Source: Salminus brasiliensis (taxonomy: Eukaryota > Chordata > Actinopteri > Characiformes > Bryconidae). From it: a stretch of DNA of 64,000 nt. The stretch spans positions 43,837,842 through 43,901,841 of the forward strand of contig NC_132880.1 of the NCBI RefSeq assembly GCF_030463535.1. Direction: 5' to 3'. The position numbers were made by a program, and so were the translations under genes. The number at the start of each line of letters is the position of its first letter. Positions within the stretch are counted from its first letter, which is position 1. This document shows positions 1 to 10,618 of this stretch, one piece after another. The notes beneath the pieces are model-generated. The model saw nothing but the letters and a program-made list of their open reading frames with translations, searched no databases and was not told the DNA's origin.

Positions 1-170
1 TACATTTGCTGTTAGTGTGGTTACCGCATCTGCTGTGAAATGGGCTTTAAGGTTGTGATTTTCTACAATTACCCATTAAGATTACTTAGAAACATGGACT
101 ACACTACAACTGGTTGATGTTAGTCTTGAAATAAGTCCCGTTCTCTAATTCTCTCTTTCTCTGTTTCTGA

Positions 171-311
<141 letters not shown>

Positions 312-957
312 CTACTTCAACCAGCAGGAGACGCACTTCTACGCTCCCTCTTCTCTCTCTTCAGTCTCTCTAACTCTCCATCTGTCTTGCTTTCTCTTTC
401 TCTCTTTCTGTCCCCTTTTCTTCTCTCTCTGTCTATCGTGTCTTCATCAACACCAAAACGGTTCCAAAGCCAGCAGGCCGACCACAAGTCCAATTCCACA
501 TGGTTAGCCTCAATGGAACCGCCCACCAGCAATCCTGCACTGAGAGACCGCTGGTCTCCAAGGCACAGAGATATAAAAAAAATTGAGCCATTTTTTTAAT
601 TTGTTTTTCAGTTTTGAATGTCTCTTCTTTTCTTTTTTTTTTCCTTTTTTATTTGTAATATACACTGAGTGTGAGCAAACCTGCGCCATTTCGTCAGGAC
701 AGCTCTGGCTCTCTCAGCTAAGCTGGACTCTGTCTACCTTTACCTCAAGCCAGTATCGGCTGAATCTTGTCACATTGTCTTTTGGGTGGGGTGGGGCTTG
801 CATGATTTGAGAATGGTTGGTTGTTTTATTATTATATAATTTTTTTTTTTCTTTCTGTCCTTTTTACAATCGTATTTTAACTCTCTCTGCTCAGTCTTTT
901 ACAAACGAGGTGACCTGGGTATCCATACCCATTACTCTTCTCCCATTTTGCAGAGAA

Positions 958-1031
958 GTGTGTAAGTGTGTAAGTGTGTAAGTGTGTAAGTGTGTAAGTG
1001 TGTAAGTGTGTAAGTGTGTAAGTGTGTGTTT
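958..1031. repeat. (TGTGTAAG)n microsatellite
   Basis: An 8-bp unit, TGTGTAAG, is repeated about eight to nine times almost perfectly. It lies in the presumed ago4 3' UTR. Confidence 0.95.
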
Positions 1032-2276
1032 CATGGCAGGCCACTGAATTGTAAAGGGAAATCAAGGAGTTAACTGCTGTAAATGCCTCAGTTCTTTTGT
1101 TTTTCTTTTTTTATAGTTACACACATATAGATATATATAAAAAAAATATTTACTATCTACATAAGCCTATTTCAGTAGATTTTTACAGGCTTGCATAAGC
1201 TGGTGGTTGTCTGTAGCAGTAACATTTTACCCATGGTCTCAGCTGTGTGACCGACCGAGTATCAGGCCAGGGCAGCGAGGGCTTGGCACAGGTGGCGTTC
1301 TGCCTGTGGCAAGATTGGAAAACTTTACGTCCTTGTTTGGATGGTTACGTATAAGGTGCAGGGATGTGGCCTTAGCATGGTGTTTGGCATGACGTCAGCC
1401 AATCGGGCGCTGGCATTGTGAACAGAAGGCAAAGCGAAGCTTAGAAATTACGGCACTCTCCCTTACCTTTTATGCATTTCTATGTAAGATTCAAATCAGA
1501 TTTTTAAGAGTTTAATATAAAACTGTTTTGTGGTTCTCTTCTTAACTGTTAGTGTAGAAAGTCGATGTCGTTCCTACCGTTGTTAATGTTGTTGCTATTA
1601 TAAATATCAGACAGTCAGCAGCTCAGTTGCATAACAAATTTATCCAGGAGTCGTTTTGATGGTGTTGGGTGCATCTGGTTTCGTAGCTGAACATGTTGTA
1701 GCATTCTTGGCCATGGTTGGTTGTGGGGCCCAAAGTGCTTTGGTTGGTCTTCCTTTTGGCTCATTTGTGATTTGAATTTCTTTTTTTTTTTTGTGTTGGA
1801 AGTAACAAGTTATCGTGGCAAAACTTCAGATTTGATTTCGGCCCCCGCGAGTCCCCCAGTGGCTCGCTGGGGAGGTTGTGTCTCCTCTGGTGGCAACGAT
1901 GATTGGATTAGAAAGGATGGACGGAGGATGAGTGACAATCAGGGCTCAGGGGGGAAATTAGTGCTGGTTAGATAGTTGGCAGTTATTTGAATTTTACACT
2001 TACTATGTGTTTTTATTACTGTTGTGCGTGCGTGTGTGTTTTTGAACATGTGTATCTATATATAAAGTCTTATAGTATTTTCTTTGACGACGTGAGAAAA
2101 AGAAGAACATTATACCATTGGCTAAGAGACACAAGCATAAGCACTGCCTTTGGACCTGACAACACCTGGCTTGGTGTGGCCGAATGACTGCGAGCCTTGC
2201 CCTGGGTTATGGGGGTGTTGAGAGGCGTCAGCATGCATGCCTTGTCAGGGGGCGGCTTGACAAAAAACCCTTTTGT

Positions 2277-2282
2277 AATAAA
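2277..2282 (+). terminator. AATAAA poly(A) signal, candidate for ago4
   Basis: A canonical hexamer about 2 kb after the Argonaute stop. A second one at 3652-3657 could give a longer isoform. Confidence 0.4.
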
Positions 2283-4098
2283 CCATCCGTAAATCAGCAG
2301 GTTTGCTATAAAGGAGTTTGAGCTCTCGCCTGTTCAGGGCATGACTGCTGGCCCTTTGAGGAAGGGTGGGGGCCAAGGCATCACTTGCAATAAGTTGGAT
2401 AAAGGTGTTAGGCAACTTCCCAAGTTTCTACTCAACTTTTCTTCTACAACCGACCCACCTTGTGCTACATTTGGAGCAATTGTGTCTCATGAAGCTGGTC
2501 ACTAAGCTGATCTTGAAAGGACAATAATTACAATTTCATATTCTCATTGCACAGCAATATAATCAAAATTATGAACAAGGCAAAGCTATAATTCTTATTA
2601 CTGTGGCGGTTGGTCTGATAGCCTAATGGCGTTTGTTTCTGTACTTTTTTTTTTTTTTTTTTTTTTTTTGCTTGTATCAATCAGTGGGAATGTGCATTCG
2701 GTGGACTAGATCTTTAGGCTCTATGGAGAATTATAAATTTTAGACTTTGCTCGCCTGCATGCTGGAGTAACGTCCTAAATCTCTTAGAGAATATTTATTA
2801 TCTCAAAACGAGGAGAAAAAAATTACTTTTTTTTTGGGTAAATGTTTCATGAATTAACTGAGACTGTTTTTAGGGTAGCAATATTAACCAGTCTCATTTG
2901 GAAAGATTAGAAAATTCCTTCACATAAGTCAGTAACTCCTGAGTGACAGGCTGGATGCTGGAAGGGGATGCCGAGTCAAATCTTAGCACGAGCTCCCATT
3001 CAAACGAGGTACTTCGTGATTTTTGTTGTTTTGTTTTTTTTTTTTGTTATTTTCAATCAGGGAGTGCCAAGACTGACCCGGTACCCCCTCTGTTTGGTTA
3101 GTGATGTGCCACTTCACTGCTTGGCTTTAAGCCCTCTTGGCTGTTTTCTCTGTAGTACTGTGGCACTGCCTAATTGACACCTCTACTCGCACTCTCTCCA
3201 TGCGTCCAGATGCTCCAGGATTACACAAGGATTACCTCTTTTTAACCTTTTTACCAGTTCGTTCTCTCTCTCTCCCCCCATCTCTCCCACTCTCTTTACC
3301 CCCATCCCTCTGAAATTGAGAGCATGATCTTTTTTTAATTCTCTTTGATATATAAAATTTGTTATTGGACTAAAGTGCATTGTAATTTATTTTATTTTCT
3401 CGTGTAGCTTTTCGTGCTGTATTCTAGTGTTCTGAGCTGTGTGACTTGTCTAATAGCAATAGAGGGTGCTCTTACTACTTTGCTAGAGCTTCCTCTGGCC
3501 TCTTCTTTCAGAGTGCCACATCAGTTGGTGTATTGCTATGTGACATTCCAAAAAAAAAAAAAAAATCTCACCCTTCCCTTTTTTTTTTTTTTTTTTCTCA
3601 ATTTTCTTTTTTTTTTAGCCTGCAGGGACTATTCGTGTTATTGTGCAAAGTAATAAATTGGTATTTTATGCCTATACTGCAAAACTTGTCCTCATTTCTC
3701 ACTGATGTGAACCTCTACTGTATCTTAATGTGTTGTCCTGCAATTTTGTCTGTAAAATTGTCTTTTTGACAACTTGGTTTCTCCAAAGCCGTATTCATTG
3801 TATCGGGAATACTCAGCGACTATGTTGAGCAAATCTGAGTAGATTCTTTTTGGTCCTGCAAAGTCAAATTTACACATTTTCCCCTCCTGCCACAAATGAA
3901 GTCTGTGTGGTTTCAGATGTCTGATTTGATTGACTATGGGTGGGTTAATTGTCCTAATTGGCTAATGTGATACAGATGCTTGTGCCTCATCAGTTTGCAT
4001 CACACAGACTGTAATGCAGAACAGCATGGAGCTGTTGAGTAATCTGTCTTAGTGACTCTAGACAGCAAAAACCTTTTCCACATTATTTCATTTAGGGA

Positions 4099-4840
4099 AG
4101 AGGATCCCAACGCTGGTCCTGGAAGTCACTTGTGTGGACTTGGCACAGCCAAGTATCCCAGAATGCACTGCGTACCCTACTTCTGTCCCAACTGCAACTG
4201 CACTTCTGTCCTCCCGTCTTCAAGTTTGTACTTGGAGTCGAACTTGCCAAGTCGGCACTACCAAGTACACCAGTCTGAAACTGCCATACTTTTGTATTGA
4301 GAATCCCCTGTGGTCGTCGTCTGTCAGTTTGAGAGACGCAAAAGAAACTTGGAAATCCAATGTGAGCGGCTGGAGCATCCAGACTGAGACACATTTGTAT
4401 AAATGTGATTGCAATCGCATTTCAAACAACCTTCAAATTGGATTAGGTGTGGTTTTTGCCTGTCCAGACTATCAAAATTCAATCTGGATACACTCTACAT
4501 ATCCCAGAAATCTGATTTGGCTGGCAGGCTGAACATCTGCTGCATCCGATAACTAGCAACTACAACTAAGGCCAGCCCACTAAGCATGGAGATCTTCAGG
4601 CTCACAAAACAATGGACCTTGAGAATTATCTTAATACAAAGTTTGCCAGTTTCGGACTGGTGTGCTTGGTAGAACTGACTTGGCAAGTTCAACTCCCGAG
4701 TGCAAACTCTGGAGGAGGGAGGGGGCCTTTGTACGGTAACTTTGCAATTGGAACAGCAGGGTTGTGCATAATGCATTCTGGGATATTTGGCTGTGCCAAC
4801 TCCATATACGTCATGTCCTGATGTATCCTCGATGGCACTG
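4099..4840. repeat. Foldback element with ~210-bp imperfect inverted arms
   Basis: The left arm (about 4099-4311) and the right arm (about 4613-4840) are imperfect reverse complements. Shared blocks include TTGGCACAGCCAAGTATCCC at 4140-4160, whose reverse complement stands near 4780-4800, and an inner block around CCAGTCTGAAACTG at 4270, matched in reverse near 4645-4660. The unpaired centre is about 300 bases. Similar peptides appear on opposite strands of the arms only because the arms are inverted copies. It could be a foldback or MITE-type DNA transposon, or two head-to-head insertions of one element. No transposase is visible. Confidence 0.75.
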
Positions 4841-7709
4841 GCGGAACAAAAACACATCTGGGCATTCGGACTAAACTGTGCTAGTTGTAAGCTTTTGATT
4901 GGAGCTGTACTTTGGCTGCAACTGATTGCTGGTCCACGGGAACATAAATACACACAAGGACGCAGATTGAGAACCTGAGTCGTCCACAGACACTGCAAAA
5001 TATCAAACTAGATGGACCTCCACAAAAGTGTCTTCAAAATAAATAAATAAAAAGTTTTCCACGATGTGTCTTTATCTTAACTTTATGTATGAGACAGTTA
5101 ATGTTTTTCTTAACTTTTATTGAAGAAAGATTCTCAGAACTGTTGGTTTTCTCCAAAAAATGTAAAACTTAACCTTATGGAAGCCTCACACGTGAACGGT
5201 TAACAGTTCAGCAGCTAAAATGATCAGTTTAAATGGTTACATTACAGAATTAATGTCCAATTTAACTGGATTAAAGGTGGAGGCTGTTAATGTACTTTGT
5301 CTAAAGAAAATTCCCCTTTTACTGCAGGGATTTAACTGAATATCAGATCATTAAAAATGATATTGTACATTGTTTATGATTAGCCGTGACCTGCGGTATC
5401 AAAGTCTGTTACAATAGGCCTAAATAAGAAAACCGCGAGTGTCTTATGACAATAATTCACACTTTCTTAAGAGCATATTTAAGAACATTCTTATGAGCTT
5501 TATCTTACGAGGCCCTTTTTTTCCCCCTTAGGAAAGCTTGTGTGAATCTGAGCCTAGCTTCAAGTTTAGGAACCACAGATTTGGTTTCTTTGTAGTCTGG
5601 CACTGTCTAACCAGACAATCTCAGGAGTGATCAGCTGAAGGTCGTGGTAGATGTGCCACTAGATGGCAATAAAGGCACAGTGTGAAAGTGGCTTGAGCAA
5701 GTCTATAATAACGGATTACAGAAAGGCCAAATAAGGAGTTTTAAAGCAACAAATCTGGTCAAAATGAATGTGTGGAAAATATTAAAGCTTCTGGTTCGTT
5801 AACCCCAAAGACGTGCAAGGCAAAACCTGTATGTTATTTTCCGTCGTGACGGTAGACGGTAGGCTTTGTGGAGATGGCCAGTATTTTGCAGGATTTTTCT
5901 TGTATTGGTACTCAATGAAAGCCTGAGCCCCACAACCCCCCACCCCCACCCCCATACACACTTTTGGACCATCCGCCTGCTCTCCATCCCATCTTTTGTG
6001 TTCCCCCGCCTGCACCTGGCCCTCCTCTTCTTGTTTCCTGTGTCCTGGTCTGTTGTCATGGCCACTGTTGCCAAGGAGAGGGGTCCACATGAGAATGGAA
6101 ACTTGAACCAGGGATCTTCTAACCATGATATTTAATTCATCGACTGAGACACTGATATACTGTTCGAAATCTGAGAGGCTGGAGAGCAAAATAAAAAGGA
6201 GGCCCATGGGGAGGGGGGGAGGGGGCAGGGGTTCATCTTATTCACATAAAAAGTGTGAATTTTCCTTCATCAACTAAACACAGCTTATCAAAAACCTCCC
6301 AACCATCTTCTGTTTTCACTGGGAACATTTACCAGTTGTTTTTTTGTGGCACTGGTAAATGAAGGTCACCTCTCCACCCCTCACACAAAGACCTTTTTCT
6401 TTAAGCAATTTTAAGCAATTTCTGTGTTTCATAAGGACCCCCCCCCCCCCCCGAAAAAGTGACGCGCAAAAGCAGTTTCTGAACAAGCCATTTTAAAAGA
6501 CTGACCATTTAAGCCCCACTGCTGAGGCCCCTAGACTGTCTCTGTGCTAATTGATCCACCTGCACTCCCTCCCGCCCTCTCTCTCTCTCTCTGCCTCTCC
6601 CTAAGTCTCCATTCATTTCCTCCTCTTGCCAAGATCAGACTGGGGTTGGCCAGTCGTTTCTGTTTGCTTGAGATGGCAGCGACTGGCACCCTGAAGGTTT
6701 GCTGGGTCGTTCGGTAGACAAATTCAATTCTGACAGCCCGACAGCCAGCCCGATTGCATTTGGTTGTACAGAAGAACAGCCTCTCTTCTTTGTCTGGCCT
6801 GGAGTGGCCCGTGGCTCTCCGCCCCATCTGCGTGTTCTGCCTTCTCTTGACACGGCTCTTCAGCACACGAGCATCCTTTCCAACAACCCGGGCAACTGTG
6901 GAGAAGTGGACCCCTCTTACTTCATCCACTGCTTCTGCCACATCTTCTACCTCTGTCGTATGAAGCTGTGGATTATCCTGAGGCTGATTTCTCTTGGATA
7001 AAAGGGAACATACTGGATTACCGGCAGTTTTTTTTGTTGTTGATTACTGATTTTAATTTGTAATCTGTCAAGAACCTGCTCTTACGGGCCTGCCTCATTT
7101 GGACGGTCACCTGGGCGATCCATCCTTAGTTGCGTTTCTGTGGGAAGGTATCGAATTGTATCTACCTGACCCATCTAAGTAAGGCAACACCAAACCAGGA
7201 GAGTAATACACACACATGTCCCTGTGACAAGCCTAGATCTTTCTTTACAGGCAGAGGGAAGAAGACCTCTCAAGAGCAAACTCTGGACTTCCAGGCACTG
7301 TTCCTGAAGTTGAGCAAGCCGAGCTGAAGCTACTGTGGTTCTTTAATAATTGATTATATCAAGAATAGAGAGTGGCCACAGTGAATGTCTGAGACAGAAA
7401 ACAAAAAGCTCTTGAAAGATTGAAAGACTGCATGAAAGGCTGCTCAAGGAGGCTTGAAGAGAAGATCCGCCAACGCCCGAGGCATTGAGGAGGTCTAGAG
7501 GAGCTTTGTGAAGAAGCCGATCCAAATCAGGGCTAAAAGGCAAGCAGGGCAAGCAGGGCTGAAGGAACGTGTGACCTGACAACCCGTAGGAGGAAGGATC
7601 TCTAAAGGGCTTGAGTGGCCCTGAGTAGTCCCTAGCTGGACCAGCAGCAGGAGGAAAAGTGTCGTCCCGGTTGTGGCCCGAGGAGGCGTGGTACAGAGAG
7701 GGCGGCGGG
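4841..7709. other. Intergenic DNA before the claudin; no gene seen
   Basis: Open frames here are short, lack family resemblance and have no coherent splice structure. The stretch holds a CTCF-like site near 5656, a C homopolymer at about 6438-6452, a CT-rich run near 6570-6600 and, towards its right end, the presumed claudin promoter and 5' UTR. An upstream noncoding claudin exon is possible but cannot be placed. Confidence 0.6.
5656..5669 (+). promoter_or_regulatory. CTCF-like motif between ago4 and claudin
   Basis: The bases CCACTAGATGGCAA match 13 of 14 positions of the vertebrate CTCF core (CCASYAGRKGGCRS). It lies in the ago4-claudin intergenic stretch, where an insulator would make sense. 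Occupancy cannot be judged from sequence. Confidence 0.45.
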
Positions 7710-8396
7710 ATGGTGAACACAGGAATGCAGCTGATAAGCTTCACCTGTGCCGTGACTGGATGGGTGATGGCTATCGCCGTGACGGCACTGCCCCAGTGGA
7801 AGGTCACTGCCTTCATAGGTCCCAACATCCTGACGTCGGAGATCGTATGGCAGGGAATCTGGATGAACTGCATCTACCAGACCACGGGCCACATGCAATG
7901 CAAGACTTATGACTCCTTGCTGGCCCTGCCGCCGGACATCCAGGCGGCTCGGGCGCTTATGTGCGTGGCTATCTTCCTGGGCTGGTTGTCCTGCACAGTG
8001 TCCTGCTGCGGCATGAAGTGCACAACCTGCGCCGGGGACGACCGCCATGCCAAGGCTGGCATAGCGCTGTCCGGCGGGGTGCTCTTCATCCTCACAGGCC
8101 TGTGCGTGCTCATCCCCGTGTCGTGGACAGCTAACACAGTGGTGCAGGACTTCTACAACCCCAATGTCCCCATCCAGAACAAACGCGAGTTGGGCCAGGC
8201 CATCTACTTGGGCTGGGCGGCCGCGGTCATCCTCATGATCAGCGGGGTGGTGCTCAGCAGCACCTGCCCGCACATGGAGAAAGCGGCCTACAGGCGGGGA
8301 TACATAGGCCGAAGCTTCGCTAACACCAGGCCTACTGCCGTGGACATTCCCAAACCCATCACTACCAACAGCCTCCCTCTAAAGGAATATGTCTAA
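7710..8396 (+). CDS. Claudin (tight-junction protein), single exon
   Basis: This 228-residue protein is a four-pass claudin of the epithelial tight junction. Membrane spans lie at about residues 8-28, 81-101, 117-141 and 163-185. The first extracellular loop has the claudin signature with W30, W47-x-G49-I50-W51, C54 and C64, followed by R81 at the edge of span 2. I replaces the usual L in the GLW triplet. The C-terminus ends KEYV, the family's PDZ-binding type ending in YV that recruits ZO proteins. I chose the ATG at 7710 because the protein then starts MVNTGMQL, as claudins do; an in-frame ATG 51 bases upstream would add a non-family extension. The uninterrupted frame is typical of the claudin-3/4/5/6/8/9-like group, which expanded in teleosts. 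I cannot assign a claudin number. GC content is higher than in the flanks. Confidence 0.95.
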   Translation: MVNTGMQLISFTCAVTGWVMAIAVTALPQWKVTAFIGPNILTSEIVWQGIWMNCIYQTTGHMQCKTYDSLLALPPDIQAARALMCVAIFLGWLSCTVSCCGMKCTTCAGDDRHAKAGIALSGGVLFILTGLCVLIPVSWTANTVVQDFYNPNVPIQNKRELGQAIYLGWAAAVILMISGVVLSSTCPHMEKAAYRRGYIGRSFANTRPTAVDIPKPITTNSLPLKEYV

Positions 8397-9426
8397 GGCG
8401 GAAAAGCAGGAGTTGAAGAAACTAAGACATCTAGTACAAGTGGGGAAGAACATAGACAAAGGCTGAGTTGGTTGTACCCGTAGTTCCTATCCTTGGACCT
8501 GCACATTTTAGTGTTATCCCTGCTCTAACACACCCTCTTCAACTCAGGAAGGGTTCGTTACAGAGTAGATTAGTTGCATCAGCTGTGTTAGAGTAGGGAA
8601 AATGCCACAATATGCAGTGCAGGAATTCTCCAGATCCAGGACTTTGAACCAATAATGGGGCTTTTTTTCAGCTGCATGGTACCTTCACTACTCGACTCTA
8701 CTTGCTTATATAAATGACTTGTATTTTACAAATGGCTAGTTTGTGCTGGATGGCTGCACTGTGTCGCATTGAGGGGCGATTCTCTCCAGAAAGTCAACGC
8801 TTTGCAAGGGTAACACATCACTTTTTAGCAGGTACTCATTACCAGGTACCACATGTGAGTAGTGTAGGTACTACGCAGCGATACAGCACCGTATGCTATG
8901 CTACCATCTGTAAGTTTGGAATCACTTATACAAATATTCGTTATTTTATATATGGTATCAAACTTATGGAGGGTAGTTTTGAATATTAAACAAGTATCTT
9001 AGTAATACTTTAAATATCTTTATCTGTTTATAATATATTTTCACAATATGTGCCTCGAGCTTTAACCATCACTTTTAAAATACAAGGGCTTCTAAACAAT
9101 CATTGTTTTATAATTTATTCTTGATGTAACACAGCTTTCTTAGTCCTTTTATAATCATCTACAGATCAATTTGACAGTTTCTGAAACTTTCAAACTTTTG
9201 AACAGTAGAGAATGTAAAATATGAATAATTTGGGTTCTGTAAGGAGGACAATGACAGTGAGCTGTGTAACAGAAATGCATTGAGTTATTTTATCTTTAGG
9301 TTTTTTTCATTTGTAATTTCTCAAAGTCCTCATTAGGGCACTACTGAAACCTGCACTATATCATTTATACATTCCTTCCAGCAGTTATCTGTAGTTTCAT
9401 GTCCAACATTATGTACACTATGACAT
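8397..9426 (+). other. Claudin 3' flank / probable 3' UTR
   Basis: This AT-rich stretch after the claudin stop has no coding signal. An ATTAAA-type signal occurs near 8985 and an AATAAA further on at 9982-9987, beyond a MITE. The transcript end is uncertain. Confidence 0.45.
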
Positions 9427-9852
9427 ACACTGATCAGCCATTACTCTAAAACCACTGACTTGATCTACATCTCAGGCACCACCTGAACAATCAGGTCTTG
9501 AAGTTCATGTGTGGGAAGCAAGAAAAAGAGTAAGGATCTGAGCCACTTCCACAAGATTGGTGACGGCTAGATGACTGGGTCAGAACATCTCCAGAACATC
9601 AGGCAGGACTTGTGGGGTGTTCTCGGTACGCAGTGGTCAGTGCCTTCCAAATGTGGTACAAGAAAGCACAACCAGTGACAGTCATGGACATCCAATGCTC
9701 ACTGATGCAATCCCTGGAGGCCCCATCTCACAACGTACAGGAGGTCTTGTGAAGTCTTGTGAATTCCTCAACAGGTCAGAGCTGCTTGGGTGCCATGAAA
9801 GGGTTATGCAATATTAAAGAGGTGGTTTTATTGTTATGGCTGATCAGTGAAC
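9427..9852. mobile_element. MITE, family C (CACTGATCAGCCAT ends)
   Basis: The element starts ACACTGATCAGCCATTACTC and ends with the reverse complement (ATGGCTGATCAGTG), giving terminal inverted repeats of about 25-28 bp. It is about 425 bp long with no coding capacity, so it is a non-autonomous DNA transposon. Further copies lie at 10952-11466, 34836-35345 and 36780-37110. Confidence 0.85.
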
Positions 9853-10618
9853 ACTATGATATATATACTCTATCAGTTCTATCATGGTTCCTGATTTGTA
9901 ACTGTGTGATCTTGTTTGCTGTGAGTGATGTGGTTTTATATTTATTTTATTAAAAATATGATAAGCTTTGGGAAGCGTGATAATAAACAGACATGATGTG
10001 ACTGAAAAATCGGGAAATCATTTGTATGTTGCTGATGCCCACTCCAACAGATATGAAGCCACGTCTGTTTCTTAAAATCATTCGAGGTCTGCAAGTCCAT
10101 GAACATCATCAAGTCCTACATCCCCAAACACACTCACACACACACAGGCTTCTTTGGCATTCTTAATAAGGGTCTATGAAGCTCCTATTGGGATCAGAAT
10201 TCCTCCAATGTGTTCAATCTGCTATACAGCATAGCATATGCTCATGTTACCTAATATTGTACGTAGCCCGGTGTACATCCTGATCATAATGCTGCAGTCC
10301 AGTTATTTATGGCCCGGGAGGTTCCCAATAGCAAAACCTCATAAACGACTGAGGTGTTGTAGAGAGGGGAGGGAACAAGCAGAGTCATTGCATCTAGCAT
10401 TCAAGTTTCCCAAAACTCACAAAGCACCTTTAAGACACTTGTAGTAGAAGAAGATGGGAGCCAAACATCACCGGACACTACCCTGAAACTCAGGTCCTTG
10501 AGGCTCTGCCTGGTAATTACAGCTCAGAGTGACACTGTTTTTCCAGCCAGACGCTCGTACATGCGTGACGTAAGCCTGACAGAAGCTTGTTAACCAGCAG
10601 CCGGCTCAATAACACTGT
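9853..10618. other. Intergenic DNA between claudin and airim
   Basis: No gene is seen. An AATAAA at 9982-9987 on the plus strand could serve the claudin. The right part must hold the airim 3' UTR (minus strand), but no clear poly(A) hexamer was identified for it. Confidence 0.5.

Larger units (their letters stand above)
312..4098 (+). other. Probable ago4 3' UTR and downstream flank
   Basis: This stretch follows the Argonaute stop and has no convincing coding sequence. It is rich in T runs (for example 840-851, 2647-2669, 3582-3596). AATAAA poly(A) signals stand at 2277-2282 and 3652-3657, either of which could end the transcript. Vertebrate AGO 3' UTRs are typically several kilobases long, so a long UTR is plausible. 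The true end cannot be fixed from sequence alone. Confidence 0.55.

Noticed and set aside
4134-4998. Open frames with similar peptides on opposite strands
   Set aside because: The similarity is explained by the inverted arms of the foldback repeat, not by two related genes.
6531-6941. 136-codon minus frame and overlapping plus frames
   Set aside because: The peptides begin in a CT-rich simple run and resemble no family; mutually overlapping frames on both strands suggest chance.
7632-8273. 213-codon open frame antisense to the claudin
   Set aside because: Shadow of a GC-rich coding exon; no family resemblance, while the plus strand has every claudin hallmark.
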